Source: Viridibacterium sp047600765 (GTDB lineage Bacteria > Pseudomonadota > Gammaproteobacteria > Burkholderiales > Rhodocyclaceae). From it: a stretch of 64,000 nucleotides of DNA. The notes under the pieces were generated by a model. It made no database searches and had not been told where the DNA came from. It saw only the letters and a list, made by a program, of their open reading frames with translations. The stretch is taken from contig JASGKF010000001.1 of NCBI GenBank assembly GCA_047600765.1, positions 1,674,001 through 1,738,000 on the forward strand. The letters are read 5' to 3'. Positions 50,761 to 59,202 of this stretch are shown in pieces (the stretch's first letter is position 1; each line of letters starts with the position of its first letter). The position numbers and the translations under genes are program-made.

Positions 50761-50796
50761 GCGGGCGTCAGGTAAAACTGACGCCCGCTACTTTTT
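50761..50796. terminator. Terminator after pstS
   Basis: The arms GCGGGCGTCAG and CTGACGCCCGC make an 11-bp perfect stem with a 6-nt loop, followed by TACTTTTT. It acts on the plus strand. The end of the minus-strand Nudix gene (50768) overlaps it. Confidence 0.85.
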
Positions 50797-51325
50797 GCAG
50801 GTGCGCGACGAAGGCTTCGATGCGCGCCTGGTGATTGAACGCGAAGCTCAGCGTGCCGACTTCGCTGAGCGGCAACCAGCGGATGTCTGCTGTCTCGCCG
50901 GGCTCGTTGTGGGCGTTGCTCACGGCAGGCAGCTCGGCCACGCGCGCGAACAGTCCGTAGTGAAGCGTCACGTTCTGGCGCTTGTCGCGCGGCGTTGAGC
51001 TGATGTCCCACGGATAGCTGAAGAACTCGCAGCTCGCCACGGCCAGCAGGTCCAGCGTGTTCACACCGCACTCTTCCCACACCTCGCGCATTGCAGCCTG
51101 ATCCGTGGTCTCGTCGTAATCGAGATAGCCGCAGGGCAGGTTCCAGCAGCCGACGTTGTCCGGCATGCCCGGGCCACGCTGATTGACGAGGATGTAAGGG
51201 CGACCTTCACATTCGAGCAGGATGCACACCGCTGTGGCGACGCTGCGCGACAACCATACTTCGCGGCCATCGGTGGTTGTCACGCATTCATTGCGACGGT
51301 TGTTGAACTTCATCGTGCTTGCCAT
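50768..51325 (-). CDS. Nudix hydrolase
   Basis: A Nudix pyrophosphohydrolase. The box is at residues 66-88 (GYLDYDETTDQAAMREV to WEECGV), with REVWEECGV matching RExxEExGx. The flanking wording (NQRGPGMPDNVGCWNLPCG) suggests a nucleotide-sugar or dinucleotide type. At 185 aa it is ordinary. Start 51325 lies 5 bp after the SMUG1-like gene stop, and 51313 is an alternative. The upstream extension is rejected because it overlaps that gene in another frame. Substrate unknown. Confidence 0.85.
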   Translation of the reverse strand: MASTMKFNNRRNECVTTTDGREVWLSRSVATAVCILLECEGRPYILVNQRGPGMPDNVGCWNLPCGYLDYDETTDQAAMREVWEECGVNTLDLLAVASCEFFSYPWDISSTPRDKRQNVTLHYGLFARVAELPAVSNAHNEPGETADIRWLPLSEVGTLSFAFNHQARIEAFVAHLQKVAGVSFT

Positions 51326-51330
51326 CGTGC

Positions 51331-52050
51331 TCAGGCCTGCCACACGCCTTGCGCGACGAGCTGCTTGGTCGCCGCCTCGGCCCAACCGCGATTCGCCGCT
51401 GGACTGGCGGGACTGGGATGCAACACGCGGCCGAACTTCACGGGCAATCCGGCGCAGGCCAGCTTGGCCCGTTCCTCGGCCCAGGCGCCGACACCGATCA
51501 CCCACTCCACCTGCAAGGCCTCGACACTGGTGCGCAAATGCGCATCGCATACCGCCAGCAAGGGCGCTTGCTCGGCGGCGGGCAGCTTGTCCGGCGTCGC
51601 GTTACGACCGTCCTCGAAGAAAGCCAGCGGGCAGTAGTTGGCCACGTAGTGCTCGGCAAAGAACTTGTCGGCCGTGCCGAAGCGCTGCGCGAACAAGCCC
51701 CATAGACGACGCCCGCTGACCTCCGAGCGTTCGCAGGCAAAGCCCTCTATAGGCCGCTTGGGGTTCTGCACGGACGGGATCTTCACTTCGGCCTCGATGC
51801 CCATCCAGTCACGCACAGCCGCCACCTCGCCGAAAGGCACGCCCACCTGCACCATGCCGAAGGGGCCAGGGTTCATGCCCACCAGCATCACGCGCTTGGG
51901 CGAATTGCCGTAACGGCGCAGGTACTGCTCCTGCGGCGCCCAGGCGTAGTCGAGCGGGTTGTAGACGTGGGTGATGGGCTCGGCAAAGCGCATCGCGTCA
52001 ACTTCGGCGGACAGCTTGCGCGCGGCAGCAATAAGGGTGTCGGCAATCAT
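51331..52050 (-). CDS. SMUG1-like uracil-DNA glycosylase
   Basis: A base-excision repair enzyme of the single-strand-selective type, removing uracil and oxidised bases. The motif GMNPGPFGM at residues 58-66 with VPFGEV matches the SMUG1 active-site loop, and FGRVLHPSPASPAANRGW holds the conserved histidine. At 239 aa the length fits. Its start overlaps the stop of the AmpG-like transporter by 4 bp. SMUG1-type enzymes are less common in bacteria than the Ung type. Confidence 0.9.
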   Translation of the reverse strand: MIADTLIAAARKLSAEVDAMRFAEPITHVYNPLDYAWAPQEQYLRRYGNSPKRVMLVGMNPGPFGMVQVGVPFGEVAAVRDWMGIEAEVKIPSVQNPKRPIEGFACERSEVSGRRLWGLFAQRFGTADKFFAEHYVANYCPLAFFEDGRNATPDKLPAAEQAPLLAVCDAHLRTSVEALQVEWVIGVGAWAEERAKLACAGLPVKFGRVLHPSPASPAANRGWAEAATKQLVAQGVWQA

Positions 52051-53324
52051 TTCTTGAACTCGTCTTGCGGATCGTCGCCCCAGGGCGCGACCTTGAACAG
52101 CATCAACATGCCCGGCACGGCGAGCGCCAGACACAACAGGAAGAAATTGAACCAGCCCATGCCTTCGACAAGCCAGCCGGCGGAGGCATTGATAAGCGTG
52201 CGCGGCACAGCCATCAGGCTGGTGAACAGCGCGAGTTGCGTCGCGGTGTAGGCCGGGTGCGTACTGCGCGCGATGAAGGCAACGAAAGCAGCCGTACCCA
52301 GCCCCACGCCCAGCGCTTCCAGCCCGATGACGATGGCGAGTACCAGCTGTCGTGACGCATCTGCCTCAGCCGGCCCCAACCAGGCGAGCCAAGCGAAGCC
52401 GACGATGGCAATGGCCTGCACGAAACCGAAGATCCACAGCGCACGGTTGATGCCCGTGCGCAGCATCCAGATGCCACCGAGCAATCCGCCGATGACGTTG
52501 GGCCACAGACCGGCGTTCTTGGCGATCAGGCCGATCTCGGTTTTGGTGAAACCCATGTCGAGGTAGAAGGGCGTCGCCAGTGCCGTGCAAAGTGAATCGC
52601 CAAGCTTGTAGAACAGGATGAAGCCAAGCACCCACAACGCGCTGCGGATGCCGTTGCGCGAGAAGAACTCGTGGAAAGGCTCGACTACCGCCTCCTGCAG
52701 TGACTTGGGCGGCTTGATGGCTGCACCCGGCTCGGCCACGCTGAGCGTCATCAGCAGGCCCGGCAGCATGAACAGGCCGGTGATGAGGAAGACTTGTGCC
52801 CAAGGCAGATGGTCAGCGAGGATCAACGCCAGCGAACCCGGCACGAGCCCGGCGAGCTTGTAGGCATTGACGTGAATCGCACTGCCCAGTCCCAGCTCTT
52901 CGTCACGCAACAACTCACGGCGGAAGGCGTCGAGCACGATGTCCAGCGTCGCCGAGAGGAAAGCTATCACCGCCGTCAGCATCACTACCAGCGCGAGGTC
53001 ATTCGTCGGCGACAAGGTCCCCAGCCACGCCACCACGCCCACCAGTGCGATGTGTGATGCAGCCATCCAGCCACGCCGCCGCCCCAGCCAGGGCAGGGCA
53101 TAGCGGTCGAGCAGGGGCGACCACAGGAACTTCCAGGTGTAGGGGAACTGGATCAGCGCAAACGCACCGATGGCCTTGAGACTCAGACCCTCGGTCTTGA
53201 GCCAGGCCGGCACTAGGTTGAGCAGGAGATAAAGCGGCAGGCCGGACGAGAAGCCGGTGAAGATGCACACCAGCATGCGCGGTGAGCGCAGGGCCTGCAG
53301 GATGGAGGTCTGGGGGGCGGACAT
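52047..53324 (-). CDS. AmpG-like MFS muropeptide transporter
   Basis: This 12-segment major-facilitator permease probably imports anhydro-muropeptides for cell-wall recycling. The N-terminal TGFSSGLPLYLLLNLVPAWL, the loop FLWSPLLDRYALPWLGRRRG and TLDIVLDAFRRELL agree with AmpG. At 425 aa the length is slightly short for AmpG but normal for its relatives. It overlaps the SMUG1 gene (4 bp). A general sugar-type permease is possible; the slt gene in the window supports the muropeptide role. Confidence 0.85.
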   Translation of the reverse strand: MSAPQTSILQALRSPRMLVCIFTGFSSGLPLYLLLNLVPAWLKTEGLSLKAIGAFALIQFPYTWKFLWSPLLDRYALPWLGRRRGWMAASHIALVGVVAWLGTLSPTNDLALVVMLTAVIAFLSATLDIVLDAFRRELLRDEELGLGSAIHVNAYKLAGLVPGSLALILADHLPWAQVFLITGLFMLPGLLMTLSVAEPGAAIKPPKSLQEAVVEPFHEFFSRNGIRSALWVLGFILFYKLGDSLCTALATPFYLDMGFTKTEIGLIAKNAGLWPNVIGGLLGGIWMLRTGINRALWIFGFVQAIAIVGFAWLAWLGPAEADASRQLVLAIVIGLEALGVGLGTAAFVAFIARSTHPAYTATQLALFTSLMAVPRTLINASAGWLVEGMGWFNFFLLCLALAVPGMLMLFKVAPWGDDPQDEFKK

Positions 53325-53359
53325 GCGGCGATTATCGCAGCAAGTCCGCCCGCAATGGC

Positions 53360-53956
53360 TCAGCCGCGCCCGAGGCGATAGATGGCGACGCTGGCGTAAT
53401 TGTTCGGATCTGTCTCGATGAGGCGATCCTCATCGAAAGCCACGCGATCGAGGATCTTGATGCTGCGCTTCTGGCACAGCAGTTCGAAGTCGGCCATGGT
53501 GAAGAAGCGCACGTTGGGCGTGTCGTACCACTCGTAGGGCAGCGCGTCGGAGACCGGCATGTGACCTTCGGCAATCGACACACGGTTACGCCAGTAGCCG
53601 AAGTTGGGGAAGCTGACGACGGCCTCGCGGCCGACGCGCAGCATCTCGCCGAGGATGCCGTTGACGTTGTGCACGGCCTGCAACGAGAGGCTCATGATGA
53701 CGTGGTCGAACTGTGCGTCCTCGAAGCCGGCAAGGCCCTTCTCGAGGTCGATCTGCAGCACGTTGATCTTGTTGCGCACGCAATTGACGACGTGCTCGAC
53801 ATCGCGCTCGATGCCGTAACCCTTCACGCCGCGCTCGGTGATGAGGTGTTGCAGCAGATCACCATCGCCACAGCCGAGGTCGAGCACGCGCTCGCCTTGC
53901 TGGATCCAGCGTGCGATGAGACCGAAGTCGAAGCGACTATTCTGGGTCAGTACCAT
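53360..53956 (-). CDS. metW: Methionine biosynthesis protein MetW
   Basis: A methyltransferase-fold protein (VLDLGCGDGDLLQHL, GYGIERDVEHV) that acts with MetX in methionine synthesis. At 198 aa it is standard. It starts one base after the metX stop, so the genes are translationally linked and share the SAM-responsive leader. The start at 53956 (MVLTQNSRFDF) agrees with homologues; the longer frame overlaps metX and is not used. Confidence 0.95.
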   Translation of the reverse strand: MVLTQNSRFDFGLIARWIQQGERVLDLGCGDGDLLQHLITERGVKGYGIERDVEHVVNCVRNKINVLQIDLEKGLAGFEDAQFDHVIMSLSLQAVHNVNGILGEMLRVGREAVVSFPNFGYWRNRVSIAEGHMPVSDALPYEWYDTPNVRFFTMADFELLCQKRSIKILDRVAFDEDRLIETDPNNYASVAIYRLGRG

Positions 53957-53957
53957 C

Positions 53958-55088
53958 TCAGACCTCGATGTTCTGGAAGTAGGCGCGCATGGCGGCGTGA
54001 TAGTGCAGATCGTCGAGCAGGAAGGAGTCGTGCCCGGCGGCGCTGTCGAGCTCGGCATAGCTGACGTTGAGGCCGTTATGCAGCAGGCCGAACAGCAGCT
54101 CGCGCGAACGCTCGGGCGAGAAGCGCCAGTCGGTCGTGAACGACGCGACGAAGAAATCGGCCTTGGCGCGCGCCAGTGCAGCCTGCAGGTCGCCGTCGAA
54201 ATCGAAGGCCGGGTCGAAGTAGTCGAGCGCCTTGGTGGTCAGCAGGTAGGTGTTGGCGTCGAAGAAGCCGGCGAACTTGTCACCCTGGTAGTGCAGGTAG
54301 GACTCGATCTCGTAATCGACGCCGAAGCCGAACTTGTGTTCGCCATCGCGCAGGCGGCGGCCGAATTTCTCGGCCATGGCGTCGTCCGACAGATAGGTGA
54401 TGTGGCCCAGCATGCGCGCGAGGCGCAGACCACTGACGGGCACCACGCCGTGTTCGTAGTAGTCCCCACCGTGGAACTGCGGATCGCTGAGGATGGCTTG
54501 GCGCGCCACTTCGTTGAAGGCGATGTTCTCGGCCGACAGCTTGGGCGCCGCAGCGATGACCATCCCGTGACGCACGCGGTCCGGGTAGCGCAGGGTCCAG
54601 TCCAGCGCCTGCATGCCACCCAGGCTGCCGCCTAGCACAGCGGCGAACTGGCGGATGCCGAGGTAGTCGGCAAGACGCGTCTGCACATTGACCCAGTCTT
54701 CGACCGTCACGAAGGGGAAGGCCGAGCCCCAAGGCTTGCCGGTGGCGGGGTTGATCGACATGGGCCCGGTGCTGCCGTAACAGCCGCCGAGGTTGTTCAC
54801 GCCGATGACGAAGAACTTGTTGGTATCGAGCGGCTTGCCAGGGCCTACGAGGTTGTCCCACCAGCCCAGGCTCTTGGGCTTGTCGGCGTAGTAGCCGGCC
54901 ACGTGATGCGAGCCCGACAGGGCGTGACAGACGAGCACGGCATTGCTGGCCTCGGCATTGAGCGTGCCGTAGGTCTCATAGACCAGCTGGTATGCCGAAA
55001 GGGTGTCACCGCCCTTTAATGCGATCTGCGTGTCGAAATGCGCAGTCTGTGGCACGACGATGCCCACGGACGAATTCGGTTCAGTCAT
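53958..55088 (-). CDS. metX: Homoserine O-acyltransferase MetX
   Basis: MetX acylates homoserine with an acyl-CoA, the first committed step of methionine synthesis. It is an alpha/beta hydrolase with nucleophile S155 in GGSLGGMQ and a catalytic histidine in AGHDSFLL. It opens MTEPNSSVGIVVPQTAH; the start at 55088 has GGA just before it. At 376 aa it matches the family. Whether it uses acetyl- or succinyl-CoA is not settled here. It is transcribed behind a SAM-II aptamer with metW downstream. Confidence 0.96.
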   Translation of the reverse strand: MTEPNSSVGIVVPQTAHFDTQIALKGGDTLSAYQLVYETYGTLNAEASNAVLVCHALSGSHHVAGYYADKPKSLGWWDNLVGPGKPLDTNKFFVIGVNNLGGCYGSTGPMSINPATGKPWGSAFPFVTVEDWVNVQTRLADYLGIRQFAAVLGGSLGGMQALDWTLRYPDRVRHGMVIAAAPKLSAENIAFNEVARQAILSDPQFHGGDYYEHGVVPVSGLRLARMLGHITYLSDDAMAEKFGRRLRDGEHKFGFGVDYEIESYLHYQGDKFAGFFDANTYLLTTKALDYFDPAFDFDGDLQAALARAKADFFVASFTTDWRFSPERSRELLFGLLHNGLNVSYAELDSAAGHDSFLLDDLHYHAAMRAYFQNIEV

Positions 55089-55099
55089 ATTCCGGAAAA

Positions 55100-55140
55100 G
55101 CAAAAGCCCAGTCGTTGCAGGGGCGGCTGCGCGACTGGGC
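55100..55140 (-). terminator. Intrinsic terminator in the metX leader
   Basis: On the minus strand GCCCAGTCG pairs with CGACTGGGC across a 17-nt loop, followed by TTTTGCTTTT. It sits between the SAM-II aptamer and the metX start codon, ending about 12 nt before it. It is well placed to be the expression platform of the riboswitch. Confidence 0.75.
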
Positions 55141-55165
55141 TGGCGTTGGTACTGCGATCACTCCC

Positions 55166-55217
55166 ACTCGCTTTAGCCTCATTTATTACGCGCCAGCAAG
55201 CTGAGTCAAATCGGCGC
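55166..55217 (-). promoter_or_regulatory. SAM-II riboswitch aptamer upstream of metX
   Basis: Read on the minus strand the element has GCGCC, then GATTTGACTC, GCTTGCT, GGCGCG, then TAATAAATGAGGCTAAAGCGAGT. This follows the SAM-II consensus order: a GCGC-paired P1, GAUUUrAC, GrUrAUAAAUG, GCUAAA. The pseudoknot can be drawn directly: loop ACTC-A-GCTT pairs with tail AAGC-GAGT, with one bulged A. It is on the metX strand, about 78 nt upstream of the start. SAM binding should lower metX expression. Confidence 0.88.
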
Positions 55218-55403
55218 AGGGGCAAGTTAAACCCGGAAGTCCCGAAAGTCAAACCGGCAGCACCAGCCGGACTGACCGGGAAAGTTCGGCCGAAGCGTGA
55301 AATACATCACTGTCCACCGGGGCACATGCCCTTTCGCACAGATTCGGCTGAAACATGAAATCGCTAAGGTGCACTGCAATATAACCAATCAGAGGGATCG
55401 ATC

Positions 55404-55586
55404 ATGTTTGATAACGCCATCATCCGTTACGTAGCCATTGCCGGCACCAGCGTGTTTCTCGTTTGCCAGTTCGTGGCCCCCGTAACGGCCAAGTCTTACA
55501 CCGACCACATCCCGGCAGCCAGCGCCAGCATCAATGCCAGCATGGTTTCGCTGGACGCAACCAAGGTCGTCGCCAAGACCAACTAA
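55404..55586 (+). CDS. Small exported peptide, 60 aa
   Basis: A short protein with a membrane-like stretch (YVAIAGTSVFLVCQFVAPVTA) that could be a signal peptide cleaved near VTAKS. The mature part would be about 30 residues (SYTDHIPAASASINASMVSL). GAGGGATC precedes the ATG. It is followed by the GNAT gene, 51 bp later. I find no recognisable family, and the frame could be chance; the RBS and the exported pattern favour it being real. Confidence 0.5.
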   Translation: MFDNAIIRYVAIAGTSVFLVCQFVAPVTAKSYTDHIPAASASINASMVSLDATKVVAKTN

Positions 55587-55636
55587 GCAGCACTTCCACT
55601 GGGCAGTCGGTGCCCGAGCCCCGGTAGAATTCCGGC

Positions 55637-56143
55637 GTGCCGAATCCAGACCGACAAACTCCCCGGATCTCTCCGGTCGATCTCGACAACGCAGCCCATG
55701 TGGCTGCGTTGCTGTTTCTGCTTGATCACTATGCCGCCGGCCCCATGGGCGGCGGCCAGCCCCTCTCTCCCGAAACCCGCGCCCGCCTGCTGCCGGGCCT
55801 GCGCCAACGCGCCGACTACTGCGGTTTCCTGGCCTGGCAGGGCGACGAGGCCATCGGCCTGATCAACTGCTTCGAAGGCTTCTCCACCTTTGCCGCTGCA
55901 CCCTTGATGAACGTGCACGACATCGTGGTGCACGAAGCATGGCGCGGGCAGGGCATCGGACAAATGTTGCTGGATGCCGCCGAAGTTGCGGCCCGCACGC
56001 GCAGCTGCTGCAAGCTGACGCTGGAGGTGCTCACAGCCAACCAGTCGGCGATGACGCTTTACCTGCGTGCCGGCTTTGAGCCCTATGTGCTCGACCCGGC
56101 TGCGGGCCAGGCCTTGCTGATGCAGAAATGGCTGGGTGGCTGA
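55637..56143 (+). CDS. GNAT-family N-acetyltransferase
   Basis: The acetyl-CoA motif is clear: VHDIVVHEAWRGQGIGQML with RGQGIG. The motif-B-like segment is LTLEVLTANQSAMTLYLRAG. At 168 aa it is normal. The start is GTG at 55637; no ATG is in frame until residue 37, and no ribosome site is visible, so the start is uncertain. Substrate unknown. Confidence 0.87.
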   Translation: MPNPDRQTPRISPVDLDNAAHVAALLFLLDHYAAGPMGGGQPLSPETRARLLPGLRQRADYCGFLAWQGDEAIGLINCFEGFSTFAAAPLMNVHDIVVHEAWRGQGIGQMLLDAAEVAARTRSCCKLTLEVLTANQSAMTLYLRAGFEPYVLDPAAGQALLMQKWLGG

Positions 56144-56173
56144 AAAAGCTACCCGCCCGTACAGGGCCACCTG

Positions 56174-56212
56174 TTCCTGAGAAATATTTCGTGCTATATA
56201 TTTCTCAAGGAA
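56174..56212. promoter_or_regulatory. Palindromic operator upstream of the toxin-antitoxin genes
   Basis: GAGAAATAT (56179-56187) and ATATTTCTC (56198-56206) are exact complements. The wider region from TTCCTGAGAAATAT to ATATTTCTCAAGGAA forms an imperfect palindrome of about 39 bp. It ends 16 nt before the antitoxin start and is the probable autoregulatory site. Confidence 0.75.
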
Positions 56213-56228
56213 CCTGGAAAGTCCATCC

Positions 56229-56627
56229 ATGAATACCCGGCAAGTCTCTGAGAAAGTCGCTGACCACCAGATCGCCAGCGCCGAAGCCGCCACGGTGCTG
56301 GCCAAAGCCGTCGTTCGGGCGAGCGCCGAACTGGGGCTCACGCAAGGCCGCTTGTCACGGGTGCTGGGGCTCAGCACTGCGACAACCTCGCGCCTGGTCG
56401 CCGGCAACTACCAGATCGCCGCCGACAGCAAGAGCTGGGATCTGGCCATCCTGTTCCTGCGCCTGTTCCGCTCTCTCGACTCCATCGTTGGCACACAGGA
56501 GGCCGCCCGCACCTGGCTGCAGCACGACAACCTCGCGCTGGCCGGCAAACCGGTCGAACTGATCGAGGGCGTGGAAGGCCTGGTGCGCGTGGTGCAGTAC
56601 CTCGACGCTTCGCGCGCGCGCATCTGA
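56229..56627 (+). CDS. Antitoxin, Xre/MbcA/ParS family (DUF2384)
   Basis: The antitoxin of a RES-Xre toxin-antitoxin pair. An Xre-like helix-turn-helix (ELGLTQGRLSRVLGLSTATTS, 35-55) precedes the MbcA/ParS domain (about 85-130), with WLQHDNLALAGKPVELIEG and VVQYLDASRARI. At 132 aa it is typical. It would bind the toxin and the palindrome upstream to repress its own transcription. The toxin gene starts 5 bp after its stop. Confidence 0.92.
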   Translation: MNTRQVSEKVADHQIASAEAATVLAKAVVRASAELGLTQGRLSRVLGLSTATTSRLVAGNYQIAADSKSWDLAILFLRLFRSLDSIVGTQEAARTWLQHDNLALAGKPVELIEGVEGLVRVVQYLDASRARI

Positions 56628-56632
56628 ACGCC

Positions 56633-57343
56633 ATGACCATCACGCCCGACAGCCTGCGCCCTGCCGCCGTACCGCTGCAAGCCAGCCTGTGGCGCCTCGT
56701 CGAGTCCCAGCACGTCGCGAGCACGATGAAGCTCGTCGACAACGCCGCAGAACAGGACTTGCTGGAGATCCTGCTGGAACAGGGCAAGCCGCCGCTGGCG
56801 GTCAGCACGCGCGAATTCGACTACCTGCTGGCCAGCCCTTTCCGTTACCCGCCCTATCCCAGCGGTTCGCGCTTTCGCGCCGCGACCGACCCCGGCGTCT
56901 TCTACGGCGCCGAAACCGTGCGCACCGCTTGCGCCGAACTGGGCTACTGGCGCTGGCGCTTCCTGCTCGACAGCCCGGCCCTCTCGCAGCTGGGGCCTGT
57001 CGCCCACACGGCATTCAAGGCAAAGGTGTCGACGCAACTGGCCGTTAACCTGCGCAAACCACCACTGGACGAGCACGCCGCGCAATGGACAGCGCCGCGC
57101 GACTACAGCGCGACCCAGGCCGTGGCCCGTCAGGCGCGTGAAGCGGGCCTGCACGCCGTTGTCTATCGCTCGGTACGCGATCCGCAACCCGCCTGGTGCG
57201 CCGCGCTGCTGTCACCGTTGGCTTTCGCCGCGCGCAAGCCGGAAGGTGCCACCCAGTCCTGGTGGTTGCGTGTCACGCGTAGCGAGATTGTCTGGCGACG
57301 CGATGCGCAATCCTTCAGGTTCGACCCGGCGGAATGGCAATAG
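56633..57343 (+). CDS. RES-domain toxin (NAD+-degrading type)
   Basis: A RES-family toxin of 236 aa; known members deplete NAD+. The conserved Arg, Glu and Ser of the family can be placed at R80/R82 (SRFRAATD), E102 (ACAELGYWR) and S180 (VVYRSVRD). Other parts: LWRLVESQHVASTM at the N-terminus and GVFYGAETVRTACAEL. All key residues look intact, so it is probably functional. Confidence 0.9.
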   Translation: MTITPDSLRPAAVPLQASLWRLVESQHVASTMKLVDNAAEQDLLEILLEQGKPPLAVSTREFDYLLASPFRYPPYPSGSRFRAATDPGVFYGAETVRTACAELGYWRWRFLLDSPALSQLGPVAHTAFKAKVSTQLAVNLRKPPLDEHAAQWTAPRDYSATQAVARQAREAGLHAVVYRSVRDPQPAWCAALLSPLAFAARKPEGATQSWWLRVTRSEIVWRRDAQSFRFDPAEWQ

Positions 57344-57361
57344 CCGTATCATCTGCCCACC

Positions 57362-57865
57362 ATGCAGCGCATCCGCCCCTTCTTCCCCACGCTATTGACC
57401 GCCATGCTGGCAATGACGGCGGCGTGCCCGACAGCACAGGCTGTCAACGCAATCTGCGCAACGGCCAACATGACGGACGCGAATTGCCGCCAGCCCGTGA
57501 TGGGCGAGTGGCTGATGTGGCGCTACGTCGTCAATGACAAGACCGGGCCCCTGCGCACCAGCGAAGAGCTGGCGATTGAAGACGCCGTGCGCCTGCTGCG
57601 CGAGGCTTACCCTTGCGGCATCACGCATGCCATCACGCCCGCGGCTTACACGGCCACGGCCAACCTGTGGTCATGGCCGATCCGCGAAGATGCCATGCGC
57701 ATCCAGTTCGTCGGCTTCGCGGCCAGCGACACGCGCACCTGCACAGGCAGTTTCAGCGAACAACGCGGCTTCGTGCTGATCCGCCGCGAGCGCAAGGTCA
57801 GCTGCCCCAAGGATTTCAACTGGCTGGTGCGCGACGACAAGCCGGGTCTGTGCATCAAGGACTAG
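57362..57865 (+). CDS. Exported protein of unknown function, 167 aa
   Basis: A signal peptide (PTLLTAMLAMTAACPTAQA) precedes a cysteine-containing domain (CATANMTDANC; YPCGITHAI; TRTCTGSF; KVSCPKDF; PGLCIKD). The spacing suggests two or three disulfides. The protein reads like a compact secreted domain (MGEWLMWRYVVNDKTGPLR). It starts 18 bp after the toxin and overlaps the end of the next, convergent gene by 11 bp. Family not recognised. Confidence 0.7.
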   Translation: MQRIRPFFPTLLTAMLAMTAACPTAQAVNAICATANMTDANCRQPVMGEWLMWRYVVNDKTGPLRTSEELAIEDAVRLLREAYPCGITHAITPAAYTATANLWSWPIREDAMRIQFVGFAASDTRTCTGSFSEQRGFVLIRRERKVSCPKDFNWLVRDDKPGLCIKD

Positions 57866-59114
57866 CGCGTAACCAGTCGAGCGCGCCGCGGCCCGCCGCG
57901 CGGCCAGTCGCAAAGCACGCCGTCAGCAGGTAGCCGCCGGTCGGCGCCTCCCAGTCCAGCATCTCGCCCGCACAGAACACCCCGGGCAGTGCCCGCAGCA
58001 TCAAGCCCGCATCCAGCGCATCGAAGCGCACGCCCCCCGCACTGCTGATGGCTTCGTCGAGCGGGCGCGTCGCTAGCAACCTGAGCGGCAGCGCCTTGAT
58101 GCCTGCCGCCAGTTGCTGCGGATCGGCGAAAGCCTCCTTGCTCAAGCCCTCGCGCAGCAAACCGGCTTTCACGCCAGTAATGCCCAGTCGACTCTGCAGG
58201 TGGCTGGACATCGAACGTGAGCCACGTGGATGCGCAACCTCTTTCATCACTCGCTGCAGATCGCGACCGGGTGCAAGGTCCAGCTCCAGCATCGCCGAGC
58301 CTTCATGTGCAATCTGCTCACGCAGCATCGCCGAGAGTGCGTAGATGAGCCCGCCTTCAATGCCCTGCGCAGTCACCATGCACTCACCCTGCCGCGTATG
58401 CCGAACCCCCTGCGCATCGACGCAGCTGGCTGTGACTGACTTGAGCGGTTCGCCCGCAAAGCGCTCGACAAAATGCGCGCTCCACGCACATTCGAATCCG
58501 CAGTTGCTCGGCAGCAGAGGCGCAAGCTCGACACCTTTCGCCTGCAGCCATGGTACCCAGGCGCCATCAGAACCCAGACGCCCCCAGCTGCCACCGCCGA
58601 GTGCCAGCACCACCGCATCGCAACGCTGCGACACCTCAGCGTCCGGGGTCGTGAAGGCAATACGCAGGGCGCCATCGGCATCACGCTCGCATTGCCCCGT
58701 CCAGCGATGCCGCACATGGATCTGCACACCGTCGCCACGCAAACGATGCAGCCAGGCGCGCAGCAACGGTGCAGCTTTCATGTCGGTCGGGAAGACGCGG
58801 CCGGAGCTGCCGACAAAGGTCTCGATGCCCAGTGCGTGTATCCACTCGCGCAACTGTGTCGCACCGAACGCCTGCAGCATCGGTTGCAGCAACGTCTGGC
58901 GATCACCGTAGCGCGTCACGAAGGTATCGAACACCTCCGAGTGCGTGATGTTCATACCGCCCTTGCCCGCCATGAGGAACTTGCGCCCCACAGATGGCAT
59001 GGCATCGAATACATCGACCTGCATACCGGCTTGCGACAACACCTCGGCCGCCATAAGGCCCGCAGGGCCGGCACCGATGATTGCAACACGTCGGGAAGAG
59101 GTCGGAAGCAACAT
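57855..59114 (-). CDS. FAD-dependent oxidoreductase (HI0933/YhiN-like, TIGR03862-type)
   Basis: A flavoprotein with the dinucleotide loop IIGAGPAGLMAAEVL near residue 12 and GGKGGMN-like AGKGGMNITHSE. Further along are VLALGGGSWGRLGSDG and GVFCAGEMLDWEAPTGGYLL. About 420 aa, as in this family of putative flavoproteins with unknown substrate. The start at 59114 (ATG) is preferred over a TTG at 59123. The overlap with the convergent 57362 gene is in the last codons. Confidence 0.87.
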   Translation of the reverse strand: MLLPTSSRRVAIIGAGPAGLMAAEVLSQAGMQVDVFDAMPSVGRKFLMAGKGGMNITHSEVFDTFVTRYGDRQTLLQPMLQAFGATQLREWIHALGIETFVGSSGRVFPTDMKAAPLLRAWLHRLRGDGVQIHVRHRWTGQCERDADGALRIAFTTPDAEVSQRCDAVVLALGGGSWGRLGSDGAWVPWLQAKGVELAPLLPSNCGFECAWSAHFVERFAGEPLKSVTASCVDAQGVRHTRQGECMVTAQGIEGGLIYALSAMLREQIAHEGSAMLELDLAPGRDLQRVMKEVAHPRGSRSMSSHLQSRLGITGVKAGLLREGLSKEAFADPQQLAAGIKALPLRLLATRPLDEAISSAGGVRFDALDAGLMLRALPGVFCAGEMLDWEAPTGGYLLTACFATGRAAGRGALDWLRASP

Positions 59115-59122
59115 GGATTTCA

Positions 59123-59160
59123 AAAAGCAGAAGGGCGCATGCAGCGTACTGCATGCGCCC
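59123..59160 (-). terminator. Terminator of the HU gene
   Basis: GGGCGCATGCAG and its complement CTGCATGCGCCC give a 12-bp perfect stem with a 4-nt loop. On the minus strand TTCTGCTTTTTG follows. It lies after the HU stop codon and just before the flavoprotein start. Confidence 0.85.
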
Positions 59161-59202
59161 CTGTCACTCAGTCATGCGCCGCAATGCATGCGGCAGCAGA
59201 CA

